NCBI GenBank assembly: GCA_945898275.1 | Contig: CAMDHZ010000005.1 | Span: 1 to 64,000 of the forward strand | From: Chitinophaga pinensis | GTDB lineage: Bacteria > Bacteroidota > Bacteroidia > UKL13-3 | Length of the DNA stretch: 64,000 nucleotides | Direction of reading: 5' to 3' | Part shown: positions 20,178 to 28,806 of the stretch, in pieces | Position numbering within the stretch: the first letter of the stretch is position 1 | Layout of the letters: each line of letters begins with the position of its first letter | Translations under genes and position numbers: made by a program | The notes under the pieces: model-generated | Databases searched by the model: none | What the model saw: only the letters and a program-made list of their open reading frames with translations | Told to the model about the DNA's origin: nothing

Positions 20178-21449
20178 TTAATTGTTAATTGGTGCTTTTT
20201 TGTCTTCTTCATTCTGAGTCACAAATGCATCTAAGTCGAATAGCATCGAGAATCTTATCGTCCTTTCAAGCGGATTTCTTTGTTCAATGGGTACTAAATA
20301 AGAAAGGTCTAAACCAAAGACATTAAATCTAAATCCAGCACCAAAGGTTAAGTATTTTCTGTTCCCTTTAGATTCTGGTTCATAAAAAAATCCAGACCTT
20401 AACGCAAACTGTTTGTCGTACCAATATTCTAGACCCAAAGAAATGTTTATTTCTTCCATTTCTTCTTTAAAGCCATTTGGCGCGTCATTAAAAGACTGTA
20501 ACATTCCTTGTATCACTGGTGGATTTGGGTCTTTACCTCTTTCTATAATTAGGTTATCATCATTGTCATACACAAAATCACCAACCGAATCCCTTTTATA
20601 AACCGGATTTGAAGGAACCAATAATTTGTTAAAGTCTAATGCTATGGCAAGTGTATTATATTGATCTATTTCTACTTGTGCATACCCGCCTACTCTTAGG
20701 TTAATTGGAATAAAGTTTTCATTTATTTTAGAAGTATAGCTAATTTTTGAACCAATATTTGTGGCAGCAGCGCCAATGCCATAGTTAAGCGTATACTTTT
20801 TTCCTTCTAACTTAATTTTTGTTTTATTTTTATAATATGCGGTGATATCACCAGCAAAGGCATTACCTGCCTTAACATCATTTTGGGAGCGGTTTAAGGC
20901 ACCAGCTAAGTCAGAACGAATGTATCGCATGGCAACACCTAAAGAGAAATTGTCAGAGAGTTTAGATGCGTAACCAATGTCTAAGGCAAATTCATTTGGG
21001 GTATAATCACCTGTGCCTTGGCCAAATTGGTCTGTAAAATTAATTTGACCCATCGAAAAATAGCGCAATGAACCAGCTACAGCAGAGCGATCATTTACTT
21101 TTGCATAACCAGTTAAATAAGTCAATGAAATATCTGGAACTAGACTCCTTAGCCATGGTGTATAGGATAAACCCACAGAACCTTTTTTGTCATTAAAAGG
21201 TAACTTAGAAATGTTCCAGTGCATGGCATATGGGTCGTTTGGTGTGGCCACGCCTACATCTCCCATTCCACCGCCTCTAGCTTCAGGCGTAATCATTAAA
21301 AAAGGAACCGCTGTGGTTATCGTATTTTGCCTTCCATCTAATTGGTTTTTGGAACCTCCAATTCCTTGTGCATTACTTTGTTCTAGGCACTGCGTCGTAA
21401 ACAGGGCACCTAAAAGCATTTTTTTAAAACTAAAATATCTATTTTTCAT
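20178..21449 (-). CDS. porV: T9SS outer membrane protein PorV (LptO)
   Basis: PorV is the outer membrane beta-barrel shuttle. It collects type A substrates from the T9SS translocon and delivers them to the PorU sortase complex. The sequence shows a signal peptide ending NAQG, then the family segment TTAVPFLMITPEARGGGMGD, and alternating beta strands ending in the barrel-type tail TIRFSMLFDLDAF. The ATG at 21449 (MKNRYFSFKK) is chosen because the longer frame opens with TTG at 21494 and would nearly touch porU. Mature length fits PorV. The order porU-porV is the known arrangement in Bacteroidota. Confidence 0.93.
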   Translation of the reverse strand: MKNRYFSFKKMLLGALFTTQCLEQSNAQGIGGSKNQLDGRQNTITTAVPFLMITPEARGGGMGDVGVATPNDPYAMHWNISKLPFNDKKGSVGLSYTPWLRSLVPDISLTYLTGYAKVNDRSAVAGSLRYFSMGQINFTDQFGQGTGDYTPNEFALDIGYASKLSDNFSLGVAMRYIRSDLAGALNRSQNDVKAGNAFAGDITAYYKNKTKIKLEGKKYTLNYGIGAAATNIGSKISYTSKINENFIPINLRVGGYAQVEIDQYNTLAIALDFNKLLVPSNPVYKRDSVGDFVYDNDDNLIIERGKDPNPPVIQGMLQSFNDAPNGFKEEMEEINISLGLEYWYDKQFALRSGFFYEPESKGNRKYLTFGAGFRFNVFGLDLSYLVPIEQRNPLERTIRFSMLFDLDAFVTQNEEDKKAPINN

Positions 21450-21495
21450 GTTCGCGTCTCTAAGCAAAAATAAGAATGGGAATAACTTTGGCAAC

Positions 21496-24400
21496 TTAAT
21501 TTAAAAGTAAGAGTTTTTCAATTTTCTCTACAAATGATTGTCCTTCTGCTTTCACTTTTACTTTATAAATATACACGCCATTTGCAAGCCTGTCTCCATA
21601 TTCATCTTTTCCATCCCATACAAATGATTCGAAATGAGAACCATCTGCAAGAATTTGGTCTTGAAAAGTTTTAATTAATTTTCCGTTTATGGTAAAAATT
21701 TGCAGCATTATTTGAAGGTTTTCACCTCTTAAATTATGGTCAAAATGGAAAGTAGTTTTTGTTGTGAATGGATTTGGATAGTTTAACAAGTTTGCAATTG
21801 CAGCTTTTTTATTGTCTTTCACTTCAAAATCTAAACTTGCCTCAGAAGGATTATTGTAAGTATCAAATGCTTTGAATTTTAGGACATGTTTGCCAGGAGG
21901 AAGATCTTTTAATTCATAGGTAACTTGTCCACTTTGATAACTATTTAAGGTGGCTTGGTAATAATCATTTACTACCACACTTTGGGTAAGGTTATCATTT
22001 AGATAAAAATTTAGGTCTCTTCCAATGCCTTTTCCAGTGGTATTGATCCCGTTTTGGTCAAATAATTTCACGATAAGTTTGGGATTAGGTCCAGTGAGGC
22101 CTCCATTGGCAAAATTTTCATTGTTTAGGAATAACTTAATCTCAGGTCCTTTATTGTCTGGTTCAATAGAATTGCTGGTGCCGCCTATAAGGATTGTATT
22201 TGTAAAACCATTTGCATCAACAGTTTCTGTATTGGCGTAATAGGAAATTTTTCCTAAACCATATTCATAGGCAATGTCTTTTGGCACAATAAAGTTAAAG
22301 CTAAACTCTCCATTTGCAACACTAGCCTTTCCCCTATATAACACATTGTTTTGCATCACAAATGGAATAATATTATTGTCGACTGTATTTGCTAAGGTTT
22401 GGTATTTCGCAAATTTGTCGAATACTACTGGGTAAACTACCCCATTATAATTCGTAAGCTTTTCACCATTTTGTCCCAATACTTCTCCCTTTACCTCAAA
22501 TTTCTCTAAGGCCTTTAAAGTATCCTTAAAAATGCTAATTGGAGTTCCATTTATTTGCGTAGTTTTAATCGTGTATTTTGGATAGGCTAATCTCACAAAT
22601 GGGTCGCCAAGTAATGCGAAGTTTCTAGTGTTTTTATCACTGTAATCATTTTTTGTGGCTCTAATGATGTCCCCTAACCTTGGTGGGTTTAATTGCGAAA
22701 TAGAATCAAAACCAATATGGCGATAAAATGCATTGTTGAGTGATAGATTCTGACCACTAAAAACCAATCTAACTGTGGTAAAAAGTGCAATTGCTCCGCC
22801 AATTGGATTTAAAAGCACTAGTTCACCAGCTGAATATCTGCTTGGGTCATCAAATCTGCTAAACTCGCAGGTAGCGGTTAGAAACATAGGCAACTTAACG
22901 CCGTTTTCTAATTTCCCATTGGTCCAAGAAGTAACGTCTTCAATGCCCATCACGCGTTCTGCAGTTAAGCCAACTTCGCCACCATGCCCAGTATAATTAA
23001 ATATCAAACAGCCATTTTCAATACTATTATTAATGGCTTTTTTGGCATCTGGATATCTTGCGCCACCTGCTGTGCTTTCAAGTTTGTAGGCATCAAGATA
23101 GATTTTTTCAATATTGTATTCAGGATATTTGCTTGAAATATTTGAGGCAATTCCGTCTGCTTGGGAAATATGTGCACTCCCATCTCCATCATCTGCAGAG
23201 AAAACAAGTTTGTTTCTCCAGTTCCCATAAGAAATCGCTGAGGTATAAGAAATAACTTTATTTACCATGTTCGCTGCTTCTTCTTCGTTGGTAACTATTA
23301 GTCTTCCTATGCCAATATCTAAAGTTTCTTTAACACCCTGATTAGGCCATAAATCCAAAGGATCGTCCCATAATCCTTCATTGTCTTCCAGGTGGGCAAA
23401 AAAATCATCGCTGCAGTAAGAGCTTGTTGGAGAAAAAGACTCCAAACTTTCAAAAGTTGGGATAAAATTGGTGTTCGGAGTTTGACGGTACTTATAATCA
23501 TAAGAAGCCCTTCCAAAAAGCAAAGCATACTTTGGCGCCTGAGAAGGAGTATTTGCCCTTAAATAAAACATTCTCAGAAAATCTCTAACAGCTGTTATGT
23601 CTTGGGCTCCGCCAGAAAATTCGTTGTAAATTTCTTGAATATTAACTACTAGAATATTTAGTCCTTGACTTTTCTTATGATGCTCGGCTAATCTATTTGC
23701 CTCTTTTGTAAATGCAGGATGGGTAATGATAAAACCATCAGGTATGTTTAAAGCATGCAAGTTTTGGTTTGCCATTGATTGCCATCCAGAAATTTGTAAA
23801 AAGTTGCTCCCGTCAAAGGCAGCAAAAGTTTTTAATGAATCGGTTTTGGCTTTAAAAGTATACAAGCCTGCGCTTAAATTTCCCTCAATTAAACTAGGTT
23901 CAAGCGGGCTTGTAACGTCCCAAATAATTAAGTTTCGGCTTGAACCAATTGAATAACTAGCAGTGTTTCCCAGCCCCATATGAGAACCATCTTTGAATAC
24001 AAAATTACCATTGATATTTCTTAGAACCGCGTTTGCCTGAATTTCAAAATAATCTAACCAACCTACGCTGCCAGAAACAGGTTTGTTATAAACATAAGTC
24101 AAGGTAAAATTGGAAGAAGTAGGTTTAAAAGTTCCAGTATTGATGACTAAACCACAAGTATAAGGAGCCTCGTAACCTGGAGATACTGTTGAACAGTTTT
24201 GGGTTAGAATAATTGAGTTTCCAATTTTTATGTCGAACGTGCTTGGAAAAAATGACCTTGCGGTTACAGAAGACTTTAAAGTAATGGAAGACCCAATTTC
24301 CCAATTAGGAATACTAACATTAAAAGATTGTTGGTTTACTTTATCAAATTCTTCGCCTACCCATACTTTACCCGATTTACCAAGATTTGACTTTTCGTTA

Positions 24401-25002
24401 TTATAGACATACAAGTGCCTATAGGTAGAAATTGTTGTATCCGTATTGCTAGGACTATTAGCTTTAGAAACCCGTTTGCCAGGCGAGTTTGAAAGGGTTA
24501 AAAAGTAGTAAGTAGTGTCACAATATAAATTGGAGTTGAAAGCATAATTTTTAGTTTGCTCATTAAATGTCCATTGATTTACCTGAGATTCCCCATAGAA
24601 AATAACAAAATCACTAGGATTTAATTTCCCATCTTCTTCGCCAGTTATACTGATAGCGATTTCTTTTAGATCATCAATTCTAGGAATGCTGTTAGGCACA
24701 GGTTGCATGCCTGCACCTCTGCCATATAGTTTAAGATTTTTTGGATTAAGTTGATCTACGTTAAAACCCATTGATTTGAGTAAAGTATAGTCAATTCGAT
24801 AAATCCCATTTTGGGTTGTGGCAATTTTGAACCAATTTCCTGAAGCCAAAACTGAATTGGCAACAAAATTGGGTTTCTTCTTATTTTGCGTAATAGTATT
24901 TTGTTCACTTACTTTTTGAGCAGAACCGTTCTTTAGGTTCAGACACAATAAAAAACTGAAAACTAAATACTTAATTAAAAAATTACCTTGGCTATTTTTC
25001 AT
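21496..25002 (-). CDS. porU: T9SS C-terminal signal peptidase / sortase PorU
   Basis: PorU is a gingipain-family (C25) cysteine protease at the cell surface. It removes the C-terminal signal of T9SS cargo and helps attach it to A-LPS or release it. The protein has about 1168 residues with a signal peptide ending NGSAQK. The catalytic region contains GHGGEVGL, with the His near residue 673, and TATCEFSRFDDPSR, with the Cys near 711. It ends with a FlgD/CTD-like domain (NYPNPFTTKTTFHF ... NGVYIYKVKVK), as PorU itself carries a CTD. The ATG at 25002 (MKNSQGN) is preferred over the TTG at 25029. It is first in the porU-porV-ispF-helicase run and divergent from porP. Confidence 0.94.
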   Translation of the reverse strand: MKNSQGNFLIKYLVFSFLLCLNLKNGSAQKVSEQNTITQNKKKPNFVANSVLASGNWFKIATTQNGIYRIDYTLLKSMGFNVDQLNPKNLKLYGRGAGMQPVPNSIPRIDDLKEIAISITGEEDGKLNPSDFVIFYGESQVNQWTFNEQTKNYAFNSNLYCDTTYYFLTLSNSPGKRVSKANSPSNTDTTISTYRHLYVYNNEKSNLGKSGKVWVGEEFDKVNQQSFNVSIPNWEIGSSITLKSSVTARSFFPSTFDIKIGNSIILTQNCSTVSPGYEAPYTCGLVINTGTFKPTSSNFTLTYVYNKPVSGSVGWLDYFEIQANAVLRNINGNFVFKDGSHMGLGNTASYSIGSSRNLIIWDVTSPLEPSLIEGNLSAGLYTFKAKTDSLKTFAAFDGSNFLQISGWQSMANQNLHALNIPDGFIITHPAFTKEANRLAEHHKKSQGLNILVVNIQEIYNEFSGGAQDITAVRDFLRMFYLRANTPSQAPKYALLFGRASYDYKYRQTPNTNFIPTFESLESFSPTSSYCSDDFFAHLEDNEGLWDDPLDLWPNQGVKETLDIGIGRLIVTNEEEAANMVNKVISYTSAISYGNWRNKLVFSADDGDGSAHISQADGIASNISSKYPEYNIEKIYLDAYKLESTAGGARYPDAKKAINNSIENGCLIFNYTGHGGEVGLTAERVMGIEDVTSWTNGKLENGVKLPMFLTATCEFSRFDDPSRYSAGELVLLNPIGGAIALFTTVRLVFSGQNLSLNNAFYRHIGFDSISQLNPPRLGDIIRATKNDYSDKNTRNFALLGDPFVRLAYPKYTIKTTQINGTPISIFKDTLKALEKFEVKGEVLGQNGEKLTNYNGVVYPVVFDKFAKYQTLANTVDNNIIPFVMQNNVLYRGKASVANGEFSFNFIVPKDIAYEYGLGKISYYANTETVDANGFTNTILIGGTSNSIEPDNKGPEIKLFLNNENFANGGLTGPNPKLIVKLFDQNGINTTGKGIGRDLNFYLNDNLTQSVVVNDYYQATLNSYQSGQVTYELKDLPPGKHVLKFKAFDTYNNPSEASLDFEVKDNKKAAIANLLNYPNPFTTKTTFHFDHNLRGENLQIMLQIFTINGKLIKTFQDQILADGSHFESFVWDGKDEYGDRLANGVYIYKVKVKAEGQSFVEKIEKLLLLN

Positions 25003-25155
25003 TTTTATGGTCGAAATATTTAATACCAAATTGCGTTATTTCGAAACAATAACGACAACAAATTAAAGTAAATTGTTTGAACACGTAACAACATATTAAA
25101 ACTATTCTTATAATTGCATTTCTGTGTTTTTCAATAAAGGCCATTAAAATAACAA

Positions 25156-26151
25156 ATGAATCGGGTGAAAAGCTTTCTTACAAGGCTAAAATTATTTCTG
25201 CTGTTTACATTGCTCCTTGCGGGGCATGTATCTGCGCAGGATCCGCAGTTTTCGCAATTTTATGCGAATCCGGTTTACGTCAATCCTGCTTTTGCAGGTA
25301 GCTCAAAGGTTGGGCGTTTCGTACTTAACTCAAGAAGTCAATGGCCAAGTATTTCAGGGTCATTCACTACAGGTTCATTAAGTTATGATGAACATTTTAA
25401 TAATATCAATGGTGGTATAGCAATTCAAGCGGTTTATGATGAGCAAGGGGTAGGTACTTTAAGAACAGTTGGTGTAAATTTTGCCTATGCTTATGAAATT
25501 CCAGTTACAAGGAACTTTACCATGAGAGCTGCTATTCAGGCTGGTTTTTTTCAGAAGACTATAGATTTTTCGAAACTACTTTGGTATGATCAAATCGTTA
25601 GAACTCAGGGTTTTGTTTTACCTACTAGTGAGCCACCAGGTACGCCATCTATCTTAAGTCCGAATTTCGCAACGGGTATTATTGGGTATTCTAGAAATTT
25701 TTATGCTGGATTTGCAGTTCATAATTTGTTAGAGCCTTCACAAAAATTTTATTCAGGCGCAGCTAATCCAGTCCCAAGAAGATTTACTGGAAATATGGGT
25801 TTAGTTATCCCTATTATAGAAGACCGATCAAATAAACGTTCTGTAAATTTATATCCAAATGTAGTTGTAATGTCACAAAGGCAATTCAACCAAGTTAATC
25901 TTGGTATGTATGGCAGCCGCGGGCCTTATATAGTTGGTGCATACTATCGCCAAAATACGATTAATGCTGATGCTTTTATTATTGTGGCAGGTGTTAGAAC
26001 AGGAAAACTTAAATTTGGTTATTCATTTGATGGAACCCTTAGCGAGGCTAGAAGAGGTGCTGTAAATTCGCACGAGATTTCCCTTGCCTACGAAATCAAA
26101 AAAAGAAATCCGCGCGTAAAAATTAGAAAAGTTACTTGTCCTGATTTTTAA
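25156..26151 (+). CDS. PorP/SprF-family T9SS membrane protein (first copy)
   Basis: The protein has 331 residues. A signal peptide ending HVSAQ leads into the PorP/SprF hallmark DPQFSQFYANPVYVNPAFAG, then barrel strands with N-F-A-T-G-I-I-G-Y and FAVHNLLEP motifs. Family members are outer membrane beta-barrels needed for T9SS function (PorP), or partners that secrete specific large type B adhesins (SprF with SprB). It is followed by a paralogue after 71 bases and then gldJ, with porU divergent upstream. PorP versus SprF role cannot be decided from sequence. The nearby type B giants make an SprF-like role plausible. Confidence 0.9.
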   Translation: MNRVKSFLTRLKLFLLFTLLLAGHVSAQDPQFSQFYANPVYVNPAFAGSSKVGRFVLNSRSQWPSISGSFTTGSLSYDEHFNNINGGIAIQAVYDEQGVGTLRTVGVNFAYAYEIPVTRNFTMRAAIQAGFFQKTIDFSKLLWYDQIVRTQGFVLPTSEPPGTPSILSPNFATGIIGYSRNFYAGFAVHNLLEPSQKFYSGAANPVPRRFTGNMGLVIPIIEDRSNKRSVNLYPNVVVMSQRQFNQVNLGMYGSRGPYIVGAYYRQNTINADAFIIVAGVRTGKLKFGYSFDGTLSEARRGAVNSHEISLAYEIKKRNPRVKIRKVTCPDF

Positions 26152-26222
26152 TTTTGTAAATTTTTCTTAAGTTGCAATTCGATATACTTTATTAAGAATT
26201 AATCAGTTTCTTAATTATTCCG

Positions 26223-27230
26223 ATGTCGATTTATACTATGAATAGAATTATTTTATTCTTTACGTTGTTATTGCTGATGCTAGGGGATGTTCTTGGACAA
26301 GATCCTCAGCTCACACAATACTATGCATCTCCTTTATATACAAATCCCGCAATGGCTGGGGCCGCCAGGAAAATTCGTTTCACCTTAAATGCTAGGGACC
26401 AATATACAGCACTTAATAATAATTATCGCACTGCAGTTGTAGGCCTAGATACTTATTTGCCTAAAATTAAGAGTGGACTTGGAGTTGTTTCCATGTATGA
26501 TATTGCAGGTGACGGGAATCTAACAACAACCAGTATTAGTGCCATTTATTCTTATAATTTAGAAATAAATAGAGAGTGGGCATTTAATGCTGCAATTCAA
26601 GGAGGAATCCTTCAGAGAAGATACGACTTTAGCAAGTTTGTATTTAGAGATATGATTGATCCAACTAGGGGGCCAATATTACCAACTGCTGAAGCCAAAG
26701 GTTTAGAGCAAATTGCAGTTCCAAATTTTGGATTTGGAGGTTTAATATATAGCAGCAGAGTTTTCTTTGGCGCTGCAATTCATAATTTGCTTGAGCCAAA
26801 CATGTCTTTTTATACACCCGATGCAGACAATGAAGCACTCAAACTCCCACGTAAATATACAGCGCATGGTGGTTTGAATATTTATTTAAATAAATCTAGG
26901 TATGAGGAAAACAGGGTGATTCTTTCCCCTAATATTTTGTTCATGCAGCAAAGAAATTTCTATCAAATGAACTTAGGTTTATACATTAAGCAAAAGGCTC
27001 TTACAATTGGCGGATGGTACAGACAAACCTCTACAAATGGCGATGCAGCTATTTTTATGATAGGGTTTAAACTACCTGCTATTAGGATAGGATATAGTTA
27101 TGATGCCATAATTTCTTCTGCTAAAACCGCCACTATCGGTTCTCATGAGATTTCTTTAGGCTTCGAAATAAAGCCTAAGAACAAATCGGGTGCGCGCTAT
27201 AATAAAAAATTAATCTGTCCTGCGCTATAA
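26223..27230 (+). CDS. PorP/SprF-family T9SS membrane protein (second copy)
   Basis: The protein has 335 residues, with signal peptide MNRIILFFTLLLLMLGDVLGQ and the family start DPQLTQYYASPLYTNPAMAG. It is clearly homologous along its length to the preceding gene but strongly diverged, so the tandem pair is old. The ATG at 26238 (MNRII) would give a more typical signal peptide than the first ATG. Two adjacent barrels may serve different substrates or different steps. Both end in a basic C-terminal tail with a conserved cysteine (TCPDF / ICPAL). Confidence 0.9.
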   Translation: MSIYTMNRIILFFTLLLLMLGDVLGQDPQLTQYYASPLYTNPAMAGAARKIRFTLNARDQYTALNNNYRTAVVGLDTYLPKIKSGLGVVSMYDIAGDGNLTTTSISAIYSYNLEINREWAFNAAIQGGILQRRYDFSKFVFRDMIDPTRGPILPTAEAKGLEQIAVPNFGFGGLIYSSRVFFGAAIHNLLEPNMSFYTPDADNEALKLPRKYTAHGGLNIYLNKSRYEENRVILSPNILFMQQRNFYQMNLGLYIKQKALTIGGWYRQTSTNGDAAIFMIGFKLPAIRIGYSYDAIISSAKTATIGSHEISLGFEIKPKNKSGARYNKKLICPAL

Positions 27231-27280
27231 TATTTTATAAAAAAAAGTGGACAATTACATGATTTTGTTAAAAAATTCGT

Positions 27281-27288
27281 TAGTTTTG
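27281..27288 (+). promoter_or_regulatory. Possible -7 box of gldJ
   Basis: TAGTTTTG matches TAnnTTTG and lies 23 bases before the gldJ ATG. A TTTG at 27264-27267 is only 13 bases upstream, shorter than the usual spacing. It would let gldJ be transcribed apart from the porP pair. Confidence 0.35.
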
Positions 27289-27311
27289 AAAATTCCAAAA
27301 GTTATCAAATT

Positions 27312-28757
27312 ATGAAAGGTATCTCAAAATTCTTTCTTATTGCTACAGCAGCAGCCGGTATTTTAACTGGCACCTCATGTAATAAGGCCGGGAAATCCAG
27401 CAACACTGGGTGGAAGTACAACGACGCAAAGTGGGGTGGCTTCGAGAAACATAAGTTTAAGGAGCAAGAAACTGGGCCAGGTTTAATTTTTGTTGAAGGT
27501 GGTACCTTCACCATGGGTCAAGCTGAACAAGACCTAACCTACGATCATAACAATATGAAACGTAGAATTTCTGTGAGCAGTTTTTACATGGACGAAACAG
27601 AAGTGTCTAACTTTCACTACTTAGAATATTTGCATTGGTTAATGCGCCAATATTCTGATAATCCTGTAATTTTTACAAAAGCCTTACCTGATACATTGGT
27701 TTGGAGAGATAAGCTTTCTTACAACGAGCCTTATGTATTGTATTACCTTCGTCATCCTGCCTACAGAGATTACCCTGTAGTTGGTGTTAACTGGGTGCAA
27801 GCTGCAGAATACTGCAAATGGCGCACAGACAGGGTAAATGAAATGATCATGGTGAGAGAAGGATTTGTTACCCTTGATATACAAAAGCAAACAGGTGACA
27901 ATAATTTTAATACCGAGGCTTACCTTTTAGGCCTTTATACACCTACCATTAAAAAAGAACTACGTGATTACGCTCCAGGCGGAAAGCAGCGCCAAGTTCG
28001 TATGGAAGATGGTATCCTTTTACCTTCTTACCGCTTACCAACAGAAGCTGAATGGGAATATGCAGCTAATGCATACAAATCAGCAGGGTTTAATGAAAAC
28101 GTTGATGTGAAAAGAATTTATCCTTGGAATGGTTTAACCTTGCGTAGAGCTGATACTGAAAAAACCCGTGGACGTATGTATGCCAACTATACTCGTGGAC
28201 GTGGCGACGGAGCAGGTATTGCTGGTAACTTAAATGATGGTGCTATTTACACTACTTTGGTTAAAGATAAAACGTATTTACCTAACGATTTCGGTTTATA
28301 CCATATGGCTGGTAATGTAAGTGAATGGACTAACGACGTTTACCGTCCATTGTCTTTAGAAGATATGACTGGTTTTAACCCATATCGTGGTAATGAGTAC
28401 AAGAAAATTCAAGCAGATGCTGATGGTTATATTTCAGAAAAAGATTCATTGGGCCGCTTAATTTATATCGATGTAACCGAAGAGGATAATGCAAAACGTA
28501 GAAACTACAAGAAAGCAGACAATATTGGTTATAAAGATGAACTACAGTATACAGACATCGAAATGAAATATGAATATGGTGTTAGTTCATTAATTGATAA
28601 CGCAGCAAGAGTTTACAAAGGTGGTTCATGGGCTGATAAAGCATATTGGTTAGTACCAGGAACTCGCCGCTATTTGGATCAAGAACAAGCTACTGCAACC
28701 ATTGGTTTCCGTTGCGTAATGGACAGAGTTGGTTCTATGACAAAAGGAAAGAAATAA
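27312..28757 (+). CDS. gldJ: Gliding motility / T9SS lipoprotein GldJ
   Basis: The protein has 481 residues. The lipoprotein signal ends in LTGTSC, giving an acylated Cys near residue 23. The rest is a formylglycine-generating-enzyme-like (SUMF1) fold: FVEGGTFTMGQ, SFYMDETEVSNF, YPVVGVNWVQAAEYCKWR, YRLPTEAEWEYAA and GGSWADKAYWL. GldJ and GldK share this fold. GldJ is chosen because of the N-terminal N-T-G-W-K-Y-N-D-A-K-W-G-G-F segment, adjacency to porU, and absence of gldL, gldM and gldN after it. GldJ forms part of the T9SS/gliding machinery in the periplasm and stabilises GldK. A terminator follows directly. Confidence 0.9.
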   Translation: MKGISKFFLIATAAAGILTGTSCNKAGKSSNTGWKYNDAKWGGFEKHKFKEQETGPGLIFVEGGTFTMGQAEQDLTYDHNNMKRRISVSSFYMDETEVSNFHYLEYLHWLMRQYSDNPVIFTKALPDTLVWRDKLSYNEPYVLYYLRHPAYRDYPVVGVNWVQAAEYCKWRTDRVNEMIMVREGFVTLDIQKQTGDNNFNTEAYLLGLYTPTIKKELRDYAPGGKQRQVRMEDGILLPSYRLPTEAEWEYAANAYKSAGFNENVDVKRIYPWNGLTLRRADTEKTRGRMYANYTRGRGDGAGIAGNLNDGAIYTTLVKDKTYLPNDFGLYHMAGNVSEWTNDVYRPLSLEDMTGFNPYRGNEYKKIQADADGYISEKDSLGRLIYIDVTEEDNAKRRNYKKADNIGYKDELQYTDIEMKYEYGVSSLIDNAARVYKGGSWADKAYWLVPGTRRYLDQEQATATIGFRCVMDRVGSMTKGKK

Positions 28758-28776
28758 TAACTTTTATCTTATAAAG

Positions 28777-28806
28777 AAAGGCTCCCAATTTTGGGGGCCT
28801 TTTTTA
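28777..28806. terminator. Bidirectional terminator after gldJ
   Basis: The 12-pair stem AAAGGCTCCCAA / TTGGGGGCCTTT (one G-T pair) has a two-base loop and is followed by a T run on plus and preceded by an A-rich stretch. It separates gldJ from the convergent type B secreted protein gene. Confidence 0.8.

Noticed and set aside
27312-28757. Naming this gene gldK instead of gldJ
   Set aside because: GldK has the same fold, but gldL, gldM and gldN do not follow. The gene lies next to porU and porP, and its N-terminal segment fits GldJ better.
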